This document shows positions 1 to 9,546 of a stretch of DNA of 64,000 nucleotides, in pieces. The stretch comes from Rhizobium ruizarguesonis (lineage in GTDB: Bacteria; Pseudomonadota; Alphaproteobacteria; Rhizobiales; Rhizobiaceae): assembly GCF_012349115.1 (NCBI RefSeq), contig NZ_PQIG01000070.1, forward strand, positions 42,673-106,672, read 5' to 3'. Under the pieces are notes generated by a model. It did no database searches, was not told the origin of the DNA, and saw only the letters and a list, made by a program, of their open reading frames with translations. The translations under genes were made by a program, and so were the position numbers. How positions within the stretch are numbered: the stretch's first letter is position 1; the number at the start of each line of letters is the position of its first letter.

Positions 1-73
1 CCGGTCGCTCAAGCATGTCGCGCAAAAGTGCGCAGCGGTTTTGCGATAACGACATGCGCAAAGATAAATATCT

Positions 74-114
74 AAAGCGCGAGGAGTGCAATCTGAAAGA
101 TTGCGACGCGCTTT
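74..114 (-). terminator. Possible terminator of the DsbA-like gene
   Basis: An interrupted inverted repeat lies just past the stop codon of the minus-strand DsbA-like gene: outer arms AAAGCGC/GCGCTTT and inner arms GCAATC/GATTGC around a 5-nt loop. Read on the minus strand the stem is followed by an A/T-rich stretch rather than a clean T-run, so this is a plausible but imperfect intrinsic terminator. Bases 1-73 hold no gene that I can support. Confidence 0.45.
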
Positions 115-121
115 GGTTTGC

Positions 122-880
122 TCAGCAGGCGGTCTTGCCGCAGCTGCGCATGTTCTTGACCTTGGCTTCGAGATCGTCGAGCCCGACGGCGCCCGGCACC
201 AGTTCGTTGCCGATCACATAAGATGGCGTGCCGCTGATGCCGAGACTGGAGGCGAGCTGGTAGGTCGCCTGGACGATACCGTCATTCGGGCTCTTTGCCA
301 TCTCGGCGCGGATCTTGTCCTCGCTGACGCCGAGCGAAGCGGCGACCGCGATCGCTGTTTCGTCAGAGGCGCGGCCTTCGGTGCCGAGAAGGGCGACGTG
401 GAAATCGGCATATTTCTCCGGTGCCAGCTTGCCGAAAGCGTCGGCCACCTTGTGGGCGGCAACTGAATCCGGCCCGAGGATTGGAAACTCCTTGAGGACG
501 AAACGGACGTTCTTGTCCTTCTTCAGCATCGCCTGCATGTCGGGAAGCGCATGCCGGCAGTAGCTGCAATTATAATCGAAGAACTCGACGACCGTCACAT
601 CGCCCTTGGGATTGCCGAGCGTAACGTCGTTCTTCGATTCGAAGATGTCGGTAGTGTTCTCTTCGATCGCCATATTGGCTTTCACCAACCGCTGGGCTTC
701 CTGCTTCTTCTGCAGCGCATCCTGGACTTCGAGCATGATCTCAGGATTTTCGATCAGGTATTGCTTGATGAATTCGCCGAACTCCTTCTTCTGCTGGTCG
801 TCGAGCGCTGCCGCCGGAAGCGGAAGGGCGATCGATGCGGCAAGCGCCAGAGCGGTGAAGGTCTTCGGGAAGAATGCCAT
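122..880 (-). CDS. DsbA-family periplasmic thiol:disulfide oxidoreductase
   Basis: 252 aa. A Sec signal peptide (hydrophobic residues 8-25, ending PAAA-LDD) sends it to the periplasm. A helical N-terminal stretch (about 28-80) of the kind found in ScsC/Com1-type DsbA proteins precedes a thioredoxin fold. The active site is C105-S-Y-C108, and the cis-proline loop is G217-T-P219. The family transfers disulfides to, or isomerises them in, exported proteins. Two further cysteines (C247 and the C-terminal C252) lie outside the CxxC and could form a structural or regulatory disulfide, which is less usual. It is transcribed alone, divergent from the aminotransferase at 1092. Substrate and redox partner cannot be read from the sequence. 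Confidence 0.9.
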   Translation of the reverse strand: MAFFPKTFTALALAASIALPLPAAALDDQQKKEFGEFIKQYLIENPEIMLEVQDALQKKQEAQRLVKANMAIEENTTDIFESKNDVTLGNPKGDVTVVEFFDYNCSYCRHALPDMQAMLKKDKNVRFVLKEFPILGPDSVAAHKVADAFGKLAPEKYADFHVALLGTEGRASDETAIAVAASLGVSEDKIRAEMAKSPNDGIVQATYQLASSLGISGTPSYVIGNELVPGAVGLDDLEAKVKNMRSCGKTAC

Positions 881-1091
881 GATATCCTCGTCATCGGCGG
901 TGTGGTCGTCTCTTTGTCGAGAAGACGGTCGCCGGGTTAATGGACTTGAATGCGTCGCGTCAAGGTACGGTGCGTTCGGTTCTGCTCAAACAGGAATTTT
1001 TCATCCCCGCGCGGCCCTCGCGGGATTGTGATGAGCCGATTAATGCGGCAATTGTCGGGCCACCATTGAAGAAGCTGAGCGAGAAACGATC

Positions 1092-2249
1092 TTGTTTTCC
1101 ATATCGAAACGCAGCGAAGTCGAGCCTTTTCACGCCATGGACGTCTTGGCGGAGGCGACGAAGCGGCGTGCGGCCGGTCATCCCGTGATCTCGATGGCGG
1201 TCGGTCAGCCCTCGCATCCGGCACCCCAAGCGGCACTCGAAGCGGCGCGCACAGCCCTTGTCGAAGGCCGGATCGGCTATACCGATGCGCTGGGGACGGC
1301 ACGGCTGAAATCGGCGCTCGCCTGGCACTACAAGGATCGCCACGGCTTGGAGATTGATCCCACGCGTATCGCCATCACCACTGGTTCCTCGGCGGGCTTC
1401 AATCTCGCCTTCCTGTCGCTCTTCGATGCAGGTGACGCGGTGGCGATCGCAAGACCCGGTTATCCCGCCTACCGCAATATCCTCGGCGCACTCGGCCTGA
1501 AGGTTCTCGAAGTGCGCGTAACGGCCGAGACCCACTTCACCCTGACGCCGCAAAGCCTCGAAGCGGCGCAGAAGGAAAGCGGCATCACGTTGAAAGGCGT
1601 GCTGCTCGCAAGCCCGGCCAACCCGACCGGCACGGTGACTGGCCGCGATGGGCTGAAGGCGCTTGTGGATTATTGCGCAGCCCATTCCATCGCCTTCATC
1701 TCCGATGAAATCTACCACGGGCTGACCTTCGCCGGCGAGGAGGCAAGCGCGCTCGAACTGACCGACGAGGCGATCGTCATCAACTCCTTCTCCAAATATT
1801 ATTGCATGACCGGCTGGCGAATCGGCTGGATGGTGCTTCCCGAGCGCTTGGTGCGGCCGATCGAGCGGGTGGCGCAGAGCCTCTATATCTCCCCGCCCGA
1901 GCTCTCCCAGATTGCCGCCACGGCCGCTCTTGGCGCTGGCGCCGAACTCGATCGTTATAAGGCAAGCTATGCCGCCAATCGTGATTTGCTGATGCGGCGA
2001 CTGCCGCAGATCGGCCTTTCTATCGCCTCGCCAATGGACGGCGCCTTCTATGCCTATCTCGACGTCACCCGCTTCACCAATGACAGCATGGGCTTTGCCA
2101 AACGCATGCTCGCGGAAATCGACGTCGCCGCAACACCCGGTCTGGATTTTGATCCGCTGGAGGGAAATCGAACGCTGCGTCTGTCCTATGCGGGCTCGCA
2201 AGCGGAGATCGCCGAGGCGGTGGAGCGAATCGCAGCCTGGTTGAAGTAG
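1092..2249 (+). CDS. Class I/II PLP-dependent aminotransferase
   Basis: About 385 aa, fold-type I aminotransferase. Visible family marks are the substrate-loop GQPSHPAP near residue 38, the ASPANPTGT segment near 175 that contacts the cofactor, DEIYHGL near 204, and the PLP-lysine motif SFSKYYCMTGWRIGW near 233. It moves an amino group between an amino acid and a 2-oxo acid; the substrate cannot be fixed from sequence, and aspartate/aromatic or MalY/PatB-like roles are possible. The reading frame opens with TTG at 1092, and the first ATG is at 1137. I keep TTG because residues 1-15 (FSISKRSEVEPF) look like the usual N-terminal strand of these enzymes. It is monocistronic, convergent with the DUF2778 gene downstream. 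Confidence 0.85.
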   Translation: MFSISKRSEVEPFHAMDVLAEATKRRAAGHPVISMAVGQPSHPAPQAALEAARTALVEGRIGYTDALGTARLKSALAWHYKDRHGLEIDPTRIAITTGSSAGFNLAFLSLFDAGDAVAIARPGYPAYRNILGALGLKVLEVRVTAETHFTLTPQSLEAAQKESGITLKGVLLASPANPTGTVTGRDGLKALVDYCAAHSIAFISDEIYHGLTFAGEEASALELTDEAIVINSFSKYYCMTGWRIGWMVLPERLVRPIERVAQSLYISPPELSQIAATAALGAGAELDRYKASYAANRDLLMRRLPQIGLSIASPMDGAFYAYLDVTRFTNDSMGFAKRMLAEIDVAATPGLDFDPLEGNRTLRLSYAGSQAEIAEAVERIAAWLK

Positions 2250-2288
2250 CGCTCACGACCGGGCAAGCGGCAGTGCACTCTCCTATCG

Positions 2289-3626
2289 TCAGCTGCGCGA
2301 CGAAAACAGCGAAGCGAACGTCGAGGACGGTTTGTTATTCAGCCGCGGCACCACCACGAGCTGCTTGATGTCGCCGCGCTTGTAGGCAGCGAGGAAACGG
2401 CGGTAGTCCTTGAAGGAGACGCAGCCGTTGGAATCGCCGTTCTTGCCGAGCATATAGGTATGGGCGAGAAGGCCGACACGGTCATAGATGGCGTCCGAAC
2501 CCTGGACCGGCGTCAGCCGCAGCGCCTCGACCCCATGGAAAAGGCTCTCGCGTATGGTGAGGACATAGGTGTGCGGCGGCGTTGGTCCGCGCATCTTCTT
2601 GTTCACGTAACGCGGGTTGTCGCGCATCTTGCCGAGCCCGGAATGGGCCTCGAGCCGTTCGCCGTTCGGCAGATAGACGGTGCTGTTTTCGATATCGTAG
2701 ATCGCCACGCCTGCGCGCAGCTTCGGCGAGAAGACCGGCTTGTCGTAGCGCGGCACTGCGTCGTCCTCGTCATCCTCGATCGGCGAGTTCGGCTGGGCAT
2801 AGGCAAGTGCAGGCTCGCCAGCGCGCTGCGAACCCTTGGAGGCCAGTGCCGGTTTGCCGATGAGGCCATCAGGACGTGCCATCGGCAGCGGCACGGAACC
2901 TTCGTCCGGCGCCAGCACGAGATCGAAGGGCGGCGCGTCGTCCGCGGCGGCAACGACCACCGGTGCGGGTTCCGATGCGGGAATTGAGGCCGTTTTGACA
3001 GGAGATGCGGTCGGCTCGACCGGAGCCGGCGCGATTTGCCGGGATCCGGCATCGGCAAGCGCAAGCAGGGCCGGGAGTTCGGCTGCGGCGACGGCCTCCT
3101 TTGAGGGAACGATGATCCGGTCGCCGTCGTCTTCATCCGTCTCTGCCGAGGCGAGTTCGACCGGCGGCGCGATGACATCGTCCTTGCGGAATTTGACGCT
3201 GTCGGAAATCGCGGCCACGACCGGTTGCTCGGCGGCCATGGTGAGCCGACTGTTTTTTGTAAGAGCCGCTAGCGCCGTTGCTGCGGCGGCGGTCTTTTCG
3301 GCATGGGATTGAATGAGGCTCGCCGTCAGCGGTATCGCCGGCTTCGCATCGAAGGCGGCAAGCCGGTCGGCCTTGCCGACATGGATCAGCCTCTCATGGC
3401 GCGGTGACGGCGCCACCTTCGGCACAGTGCCGACCTCTGCCAGGCGATCCGACGGAGAATAGGGAGTGGCGATCAAGTGCATCGTCGCGAAGGTCGCGAT
3501 CAGCCATGTCGAGGTCAGAAATCCGGCGCCAACAACACCGCAAATGAAACCGCGAGATCTGCGCCAACGGAAAGCAGATCTGCCAAGAGGGGTGACGTCA
3601 TCGAACGTCCCGACCGCACACGCCAT
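2289..3626 (-). CDS. DUF2778 (L,D-transpeptidase-like fold) envelope protein
   Basis: About 445 aa from the ATG at 3626; an in-frame TTG at 3707 would add 27 residues. A membrane anchor (GFICGVVGAGFLTSTWLIATFATMHL) near the N terminus is followed by a long low-complexity Ala/Pro/Glu-rich periplasmic linker of about 200 residues. The C-terminal domain of about 130 residues has DUF2778 marks: AIYDIENSTVYLPNGE, AHSGLG, and GDSNGCVSFKDY, whose cysteine and preceding residues resemble the L,D-transpeptidase/YkuD active-site strand. Some DUF2778 proteins act on peptidoglycan peptides, so a cell-wall role is inferred. Nothing nearby is T6SS, so an effector role is not supported. Confidence 0.75.
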   Translation of the reverse strand: MACAVGTFDDVTPLGRSAFRWRRSRGFICGVVGAGFLTSTWLIATFATMHLIATPYSPSDRLAEVGTVPKVAPSPRHERLIHVGKADRLAAFDAKPAIPLTASLIQSHAEKTAAAATALAALTKNSRLTMAAEQPVVAAISDSVKFRKDDVIAPPVELASAETDEDDGDRIIVPSKEAVAAAELPALLALADAGSRQIAPAPVEPTASPVKTASIPASEPAPVVVAAADDAPPFDLVLAPDEGSVPLPMARPDGLIGKPALASKGSQRAGEPALAYAQPNSPIEDDEDDAVPRYDKPVFSPKLRAGVAIYDIENSTVYLPNGERLEAHSGLGKMRDNPRYVNKKMRGPTPPHTYVLTIRESLFHGVEALRLTPVQGSDAIYDRVGLLAHTYMLGKNGDSNGCVSFKDYRRFLAAYKRGDIKQLVVVPRLNNKPSSTFASLFSSRS

Positions 3627-3834
3627 ACTACACTCGTCTTTCAAACTCGCTACGCAGGCCGGCGGCACTGACTGACTAAACTTCGCCGGGGGCCGGTAAA
3701 GGCGCAAATGGGCCGAATTTAGACCAACCGCGACTTCCGACTGTTTCGCAAGGATGACGAATTATGGTTTCTAATTTGTTTACGGGGCGTTGCAGTTTTT
3801 CACGACGTCTCAAAAAGAGATGTGTTGGGGCTTC

Positions 3835-5715
3835 TCAGGCGCGCTCCATCACATAACTTCCCGGCGCTTCCTCGATCGCGTTCAACGCATCGCCGCCGGG
3901 TTTGCGGGCTGGCACGCGTCTGCCGTCATGCGTCTCGATCCAGGCCTGCCAATGCGGCCACCACGATCCCGGGGTCTCCGTCGCCTGCTCGAGCCAGCTC
4001 TCGTAGTCTCCCTTGGCCGGGCCGCCGGTCCAGAATTGATATTTCTTCTTGTCGGGCGGGTTGACGACGCCGGCGATATGTCCCGAGCCGGTCACGACGA
4101 ATTCCACCTTGCCGCCGAAGAAATGGCTGCCGAGGAAGACGGACTTGGCAGGCGCAATGTGATCCTCGCGGGTGGCGAGATTATAGATCGGGATCTTCAC
4201 ATCCTTCAGCGACAAGGACTTGCCGTCGAGGATCATCTCGTTCCGCGTCAGCGCGTTCTTGAGATAGCAATTGCGCAGGTAGAAGGCATGGTTTGCCGCC
4301 GCCATGCGGGTCGAATCGGCATTCCAGAACAAGAGGTCGAAGGGCAGGGGATCCTGGCCCTTGAGGTAGTTGTTGACGAAATAAGGCCAGATCAGCTCGG
4401 AAGCGCGCAGCATATTGAAGGCCATCGACATCTTCGTGCCGTCGAGATAGCCGGCCTCCTGCATATGCTCCTCGAGCGTCGTAAGTTGCTCTTCGTCGAC
4501 GAAGACCTTGAGGTCGCCGGCATGAGTGAAGTCGACCTGGGTGGTGAAGAGTGTCGCAGTCTTGATGCGCTTGTTCTTCTCCTTGGCATGCAGTGCAAGC
4601 GTCGCCGCCAGCAGCGTGCCGCCGACGCAGTAGCCGACGGCGTTGACTTCCTTTTCTCCAGTCGCCTTCTCGATTGTATCAAGCGCGAAATCGATGCCCT
4701 CACGGGCATAGGCCGCCCAATCCTTATCGGCGTGGCGTGCATCCGGGTTGACCCAGGAAATGACGAAGACGGTCTGACCCTGGTCGACGCACCATTTGAT
4801 GAAGGATTTCTGCGGGTTGAGGTCGAGAATATAGAACTTGTTGATCCAGGGCGGGCAGATCATCAGCGGCCGCTTCAACACCGTTTCGGTCGAAGCGTCG
4901 TACTGGATGATCTGGCAGATGTCGTTCTGGGCGATCACCTTGCCTGGCGTCAGCGCCATGTCCCGGCCAACGGCAAATTTCGTCATATCGGTCTGGCGAA
5001 GGCGAAGATCACCATTTCCGGCAGCGATATCCTCGGCCAGCATCTTCATTCCGCGCACCAGATTGGCGCCGCTGGTCGCGATCGTCTCGCGGTAGAGCTG
5101 CGGATTGGTGGCGATGAAGTTGCTCGGCGAAAGCGCTGCCGTGATCTGCTTCACGTAGAAGCCGGCCTTATGCTTGGTATGCTCGTCGAGGCCGTCGGTC
5201 TCCAACACCAGCTTTTCCACCCAGTCGGTGGTGACGAAATAGACCTGGCGGAGAAAATCGAAGAACGGATTCTTCTGCCAGTCCTCGTCCGAGAAACGCT
5301 TGTCCTTGCGGGTGTCCGGCTCTGGTGGCGTGAGATCGCCCTGCATGCGCTGCATTGAGCGCATCCAGATGCCGAAGAACGAGGACATCAGCTGCGTCTG
5401 CGCCTCGAAGGTGCGGCGCGGATCGGAGATCCAATATTCGGTGACCTTGGAAAGCGTCTTGACCATATCGGTCATTGGGTCGACGGCACTATTGGTGATC
5501 TCGCCGCGTTCGCGCGGCGCAAGCCAGGCAGACGCTGCTTGCCCGAGATTTTCGAGCGCCCGGGCAAAATTCATCGCCATGGCCTCGGGATCCTTCAATA
5601 GATAGGGATCGAGATCGGTCGCGTCGAAGCCGGCCTTGCCGCCATTCCCCTGCTTGCTGTCGGTCACCATTTCCTCCGGCGGCAGCACCACTCTTTTTAT
5701 CCATTCGTTGTACAT
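3835..5715 (-). CDS. phaC: Class I poly(R)-hydroxyalkanoate synthase
   Basis: 626 aa from the ATG at 5715 (MYNEWIKRV). In-frame ATG 5757 would add 14 residues, and none of the candidate starts has a clear Shine-Dalgarno. It polymerises (R)-3-hydroxybutyryl-CoA into PHB on carbon-storage granules. Visible catalytic elements: the lipase-like box GYCVGGT with the nucleophilic cysteine about residue 363, the aspartate in WNADSTRMAAANH, and the histidine in GSGHIAGVVNPP. Length and the N-terminal PhaC_N region fit class I enzymes, which work without PhaE or PhaR. phaA and phaB are not adjacent. It is divergent from the lipoprotein gene at 5821, so its promoter lies in the gap between them. Confidence 0.95.
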   Translation of the reverse strand: MYNEWIKRVVLPPEEMVTDSKQGNGGKAGFDATDLDPYLLKDPEAMAMNFARALENLGQAASAWLAPRERGEITNSAVDPMTDMVKTLSKVTEYWISDPRRTFEAQTQLMSSFFGIWMRSMQRMQGDLTPPEPDTRKDKRFSDEDWQKNPFFDFLRQVYFVTTDWVEKLVLETDGLDEHTKHKAGFYVKQITAALSPSNFIATNPQLYRETIATSGANLVRGMKMLAEDIAAGNGDLRLRQTDMTKFAVGRDMALTPGKVIAQNDICQIIQYDASTETVLKRPLMICPPWINKFYILDLNPQKSFIKWCVDQGQTVFVISWVNPDARHADKDWAAYAREGIDFALDTIEKATGEKEVNAVGYCVGGTLLAATLALHAKEKNKRIKTATLFTTQVDFTHAGDLKVFVDEEQLTTLEEHMQEAGYLDGTKMSMAFNMLRASELIWPYFVNNYLKGQDPLPFDLLFWNADSTRMAAANHAFYLRNCYLKNALTRNEMILDGKSLSLKDVKIPIYNLATREDHIAPAKSVFLGSHFFGGKVEFVVTGSGHIAGVVNPPDKKKYQFWTGGPAKGDYESWLEQATETPGSWWPHWQAWIETHDGRRVPARKPGGDALNAIEEAPGSYVMERA

Positions 5716-5820
5716 CGTGATCGAACGAGAAAACAAGTTCCACCCGCATCGGCTCATGCTATTGCTTTGTGGCTGCGACAAATTTAACAGTCGACGCAAT
5801 CAGAACTGGATTTTTGAGGC

Positions 5821-6234
5821 ATGACAAAGAACGGCATTCGGCGCATCGCAATCCTCAACCGCACCGCACTGATCTGCGCCGCGGCGGCGATGGCGCTTGC
5901 CGGATGCAATCTGACGGCGGAACAAAAGGCCGCAGCCGCCGCCAAGCGAGCAGCACCCACCGCCGTCGTCATGCCGGCCACCAAGGGCGAGGCGGCCGAG
6001 GGCGGCCTTGCAAAATACCCGGACGGCTATCCGAATTTCGGCGCGCCGCTGACGGCTGCCAATGTCCAGATGAGCGACGAGCAGGCAGCCGAACTGCAGC
6101 ATCAGCTGACGGCACTTGGCGCCCGGCGCAAGGCCGGCACGATCTCGGACGCTGAATATCAGGCCAAGGTCGCCGAAATGCGGCGTCTCGCCGCCGAGCA
6201 CGGCACTGATACGCTGTCTGAAATCTCCAAATAG
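5821..6234 (+). CDS. Small lipoprotein with SHOCT-like C terminus
   Basis: 137 aa. The signal peptide ends in a lipobox LAGC (cysteine about residue 29), so it should be lipid-anchored. The mature part starts with an Ala/Lys-rich stretch, and its C-terminal 40 residues (LTALGARRKAGTISDAEYQAKVAEMRRL) resemble the short helical SHOCT motif found at the ends of many membrane-associated bacterial proteins. It is divergent from phaC and 220 bp upstream of the aminotransferase. Function unknown. Confidence 0.75.
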   Translation: MTKNGIRRIAILNRTALICAAAAMALAGCNLTAEQKAAAAAKRAAPTAVVMPATKGEAAEGGLAKYPDGYPNFGAPLTAANVQMSDEQAAELQHQLTALGARRKAGTISDAEYQAKVAEMRRLAAEHGTDTLSEISK

Positions 6235-6456
6235 ACCTTGCCTTTCAGGCAATTTGGACGCAAAGCCATTCCGAATGGATCGGAAGATGCAATTTTCCTG
6301 ATAATGCGCATTATGCGGCCTTTCCGTCAAAGATTTGCCGCGTGGCTTGGGTCTGATGAATACGGCGTTGCGATTCTGAAGTTCGTGTCGCAGCCGCCGG
6401 AAGACGGAACGAACTTCGACTGCGGCCCGAAATGCCGCCTTTCCATGGGGAATGAG

Positions 6457-7674
6457 ATGGAAGAGTTTCACAAAGTCCGGCGTTTGCCGCCTTACGTTTT
6501 CGAACAGGTCAACCGTTTGAAAGCAAGCGCGCGAGCGGGCGGCGCCGATATCATCGATCTCGGCATGGGAAACCCAGACCTTCCCACTCCCCAGTCGATC
6601 GTCGACAAGCTGTGCGAGGTCGTGCAGGATCCGCGCACGCACCGTTACTCGTCCTCCAAGGGCATTCCGGGGCTGCGCCGTGCCCAGGCCGCCTATTATG
6701 CCCGCCGTTTCGGCGTCAAGCTCAACCCGGATACGCAGGTCGTCGCCACCTTGGGCTCCAAGGAAGGCTTCGCCAACATGGCGCAGGCAATCACCGCGCC
6801 CGGCGATGTGATCCTCTGCCCGAACCCCACCTATCCGATCCACGCCTTCGGCTTCCTGATGGCAGGTGGCGTGATCCGCTCCATGTCGGTGGAGCCGGAT
6901 GCGAGCTTCTTCGAACCGCTCGAACGTGCCGTCCGGCATTCGATCCCGAAGCCCTTGGCGCTGATCCTCAACTACCCCTCGAATCCGACGGCTTTTGTCG
7001 CGACGCTCGATTTCTACAAGGACGTCATCGCCTTTGCGAAAAAGCATGACATCATCGTGCTTTCCGACCTTGCCTATTCGGAAATCTATTTCGACGGCGC
7101 CCCGCCGCCGTCGGTTCTCGAAGTGCCGGGTGCGATGGACGTGACGGTCGAGTTCACCTCAATGTCGAAGACCTTCTCCATGCCCGGCTGGCGCATGGGC
7201 TTTGCCGTCGGCAACGAGCGGCTGATCGCCGCCTTGACCCGCGTCAAGTCCTATCTCGACTACGGCGCCTTCACGCCAATCCAGGTGGCGGCGACGCATG
7301 CGCTGAACGGCGATGGTTCCGACATTGCGGAAGTCCGCAACGTCTATAAACGTCGCCGCGACGTCATGGTCGAAAGCTTCGGCAAGGCCGGGTTCGAGGT
7401 GCCGCCGCCGGCTGCGACGATGTTCGCCTGGGCGAAGATCCCGGAAAAGTTTCGTCATCTCGGTTCGCTGGAATTCTCCAAGCTGCTGGTCGAGAAGGCC
7501 GACGTCGCCGTTGCCCCGGGCATCGGCTTCGGCGAAATGGGCGACGACTACGTCCGTCTGGCACTTGTCGAGAATGAACACCGCATCCGCCAAGCTGCGC
7601 GCAACATCAAGAAGTTCATGTCGACGGCAGACGAGACGATGCACAACGTCATCTCGCTGAACGCCCACCGCTAA
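6457..7674 (+). CDS. AlaC/LL-DAP-type aminotransferase upstream of hom
   Basis: 405 aa. The start is ATG 6457, because GGGG at 6447-6450 is a well-placed ribosome site six bases upstream; the open frame runs back to 6238 without a better start. Fold-type I PLP enzyme: DLGMGNPDLPTP near residue 32, NYPSNPTA near 172, SDLAYSEIYFDG near 204, and the PLP-lysine motif SMSKTFSMPGWRMGF near 236. Closest in style to the AlaC/YfdZ group, which makes alanine from pyruvate; the same group is often annotated as LL-diaminopimelate aminotransferase. It sits 61 bp upstream of hom in the same direction, so co-transcription with the aspartate-family pathway is likely. Confidence 0.85.
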   Translation: MEEFHKVRRLPPYVFEQVNRLKASARAGGADIIDLGMGNPDLPTPQSIVDKLCEVVQDPRTHRYSSSKGIPGLRRAQAAYYARRFGVKLNPDTQVVATLGSKEGFANMAQAITAPGDVILCPNPTYPIHAFGFLMAGGVIRSMSVEPDASFFEPLERAVRHSIPKPLALILNYPSNPTAFVATLDFYKDVIAFAKKHDIIVLSDLAYSEIYFDGAPPPSVLEVPGAMDVTVEFTSMSKTFSMPGWRMGFAVGNERLIAALTRVKSYLDYGAFTPIQVAATHALNGDGSDIAEVRNVYKRRRDVMVESFGKAGFEVPPPAATMFAWAKIPEKFRHLGSLEFSKLLVEKADVAVAPGIGFGEMGDDYVRLALVENEHRIRQAARNIKKFMSTADETMHNVISLNAHR

Positions 7675-7735
7675 TCCAACTCTCGGGCAGCCGCGTTCGG
7701 CGGCTGCCGCCACACAGACATTTCAGGATCGATCC

Positions 7736-9061
<1,326 letters not shown>

Positions 9062-9090
9062 ACCTTTTTCCATTGCCGGAGGACGTTGGG

Positions 9091-9118
9091 CCGCCCTGTC
9101 TCTGCAGGGCGGTTTTTC
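9091..9118 (+). terminator. Rho-independent terminator of hom
   Basis: CCGCCCTG and CAGGGCGG form a GC-rich 8-bp stem with a short loop, followed by TTTTTCTGTTTTTT. It is correctly oriented 30 bp downstream of the hom stop codon. Confidence 0.92.
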
Positions 9119-9220
9119 TGTTTTTTGTTCAACCCTCCGTTACAGAAGTCTATATTAACAGATACCGAAATATTGATATAATTAAACCATAGATGGTGAG
9201 TCGCCTGCGTGGAGAATTTC

Positions 9221-9466
9221 ATGAGCAAGGACAGCCACGCCGGGAAGGGGTATGGCTGCCCGAGCGAGGTGCCGCCGGACCATCCTGATATGCTTGGGGA
9301 AATCCTCAAGCCGGCCTACCGTGAAATTCGTCAAGAGGTCTCTGATGAGGCTGATGACGAGGAAAACACGGAAGGCCGCAACTGGGCCATTCTGCTGACG
9401 CTGTTTTCGTTCCTGCTGGTGCAGTTCGCCGGCATCGCCATGATCATCTGGGCGGTGTTCTGGTAA
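9221..9466 (+). CDS. Small single-span membrane protein
   Basis: 81 aa. ATG 9221 is preceded by GGAG at 9211-9214; a GTG at 9209 is in frame but lacks a ribosome site. The soluble acidic N-terminal half (SDEADDEENTEG) is followed by one transmembrane helix at about 56-80 (WAILLTLFSFLLVQFAGIAMIIWAVFW), so the N terminus is probably cytoplasmic. The leader between the hom terminator and this gene is A/T-rich and probably holds its promoter. I do not recognise the family. Confidence 0.7.
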   Translation: MSKDSHAGKGYGCPSEVPPDHPDMLGEILKPAYREIRQEVSDEADDEENTEGRNWAILLTLFSFLLVQFAGIAMIIWAVFW

Positions 9467-9546
9467 AAATGCGTGTCTGCAAATCCACCGCTATGTTATC
9501 TCCGCTGCTCCTGTAGAAAGAGCAGATGAAGTCAGCGGAGTATGGC

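Noticed and set aside
960..2201. Long minus-strand frame opposite the first aminotransferase
   Set aside because: Arg/His-rich shadow of a clear PLP-enzyme gene; no ribosome site or known family.
2289..3626. T6SS effector reading of the DUF2778 protein
   Set aside because: Membrane anchor and long linker, no immunity gene and no T6SS genes nearby.
3790..5358. Long plus-strand frame opposite phaC
   Set aside because: Shadow frame produced by codon bias; phaC is unambiguous.
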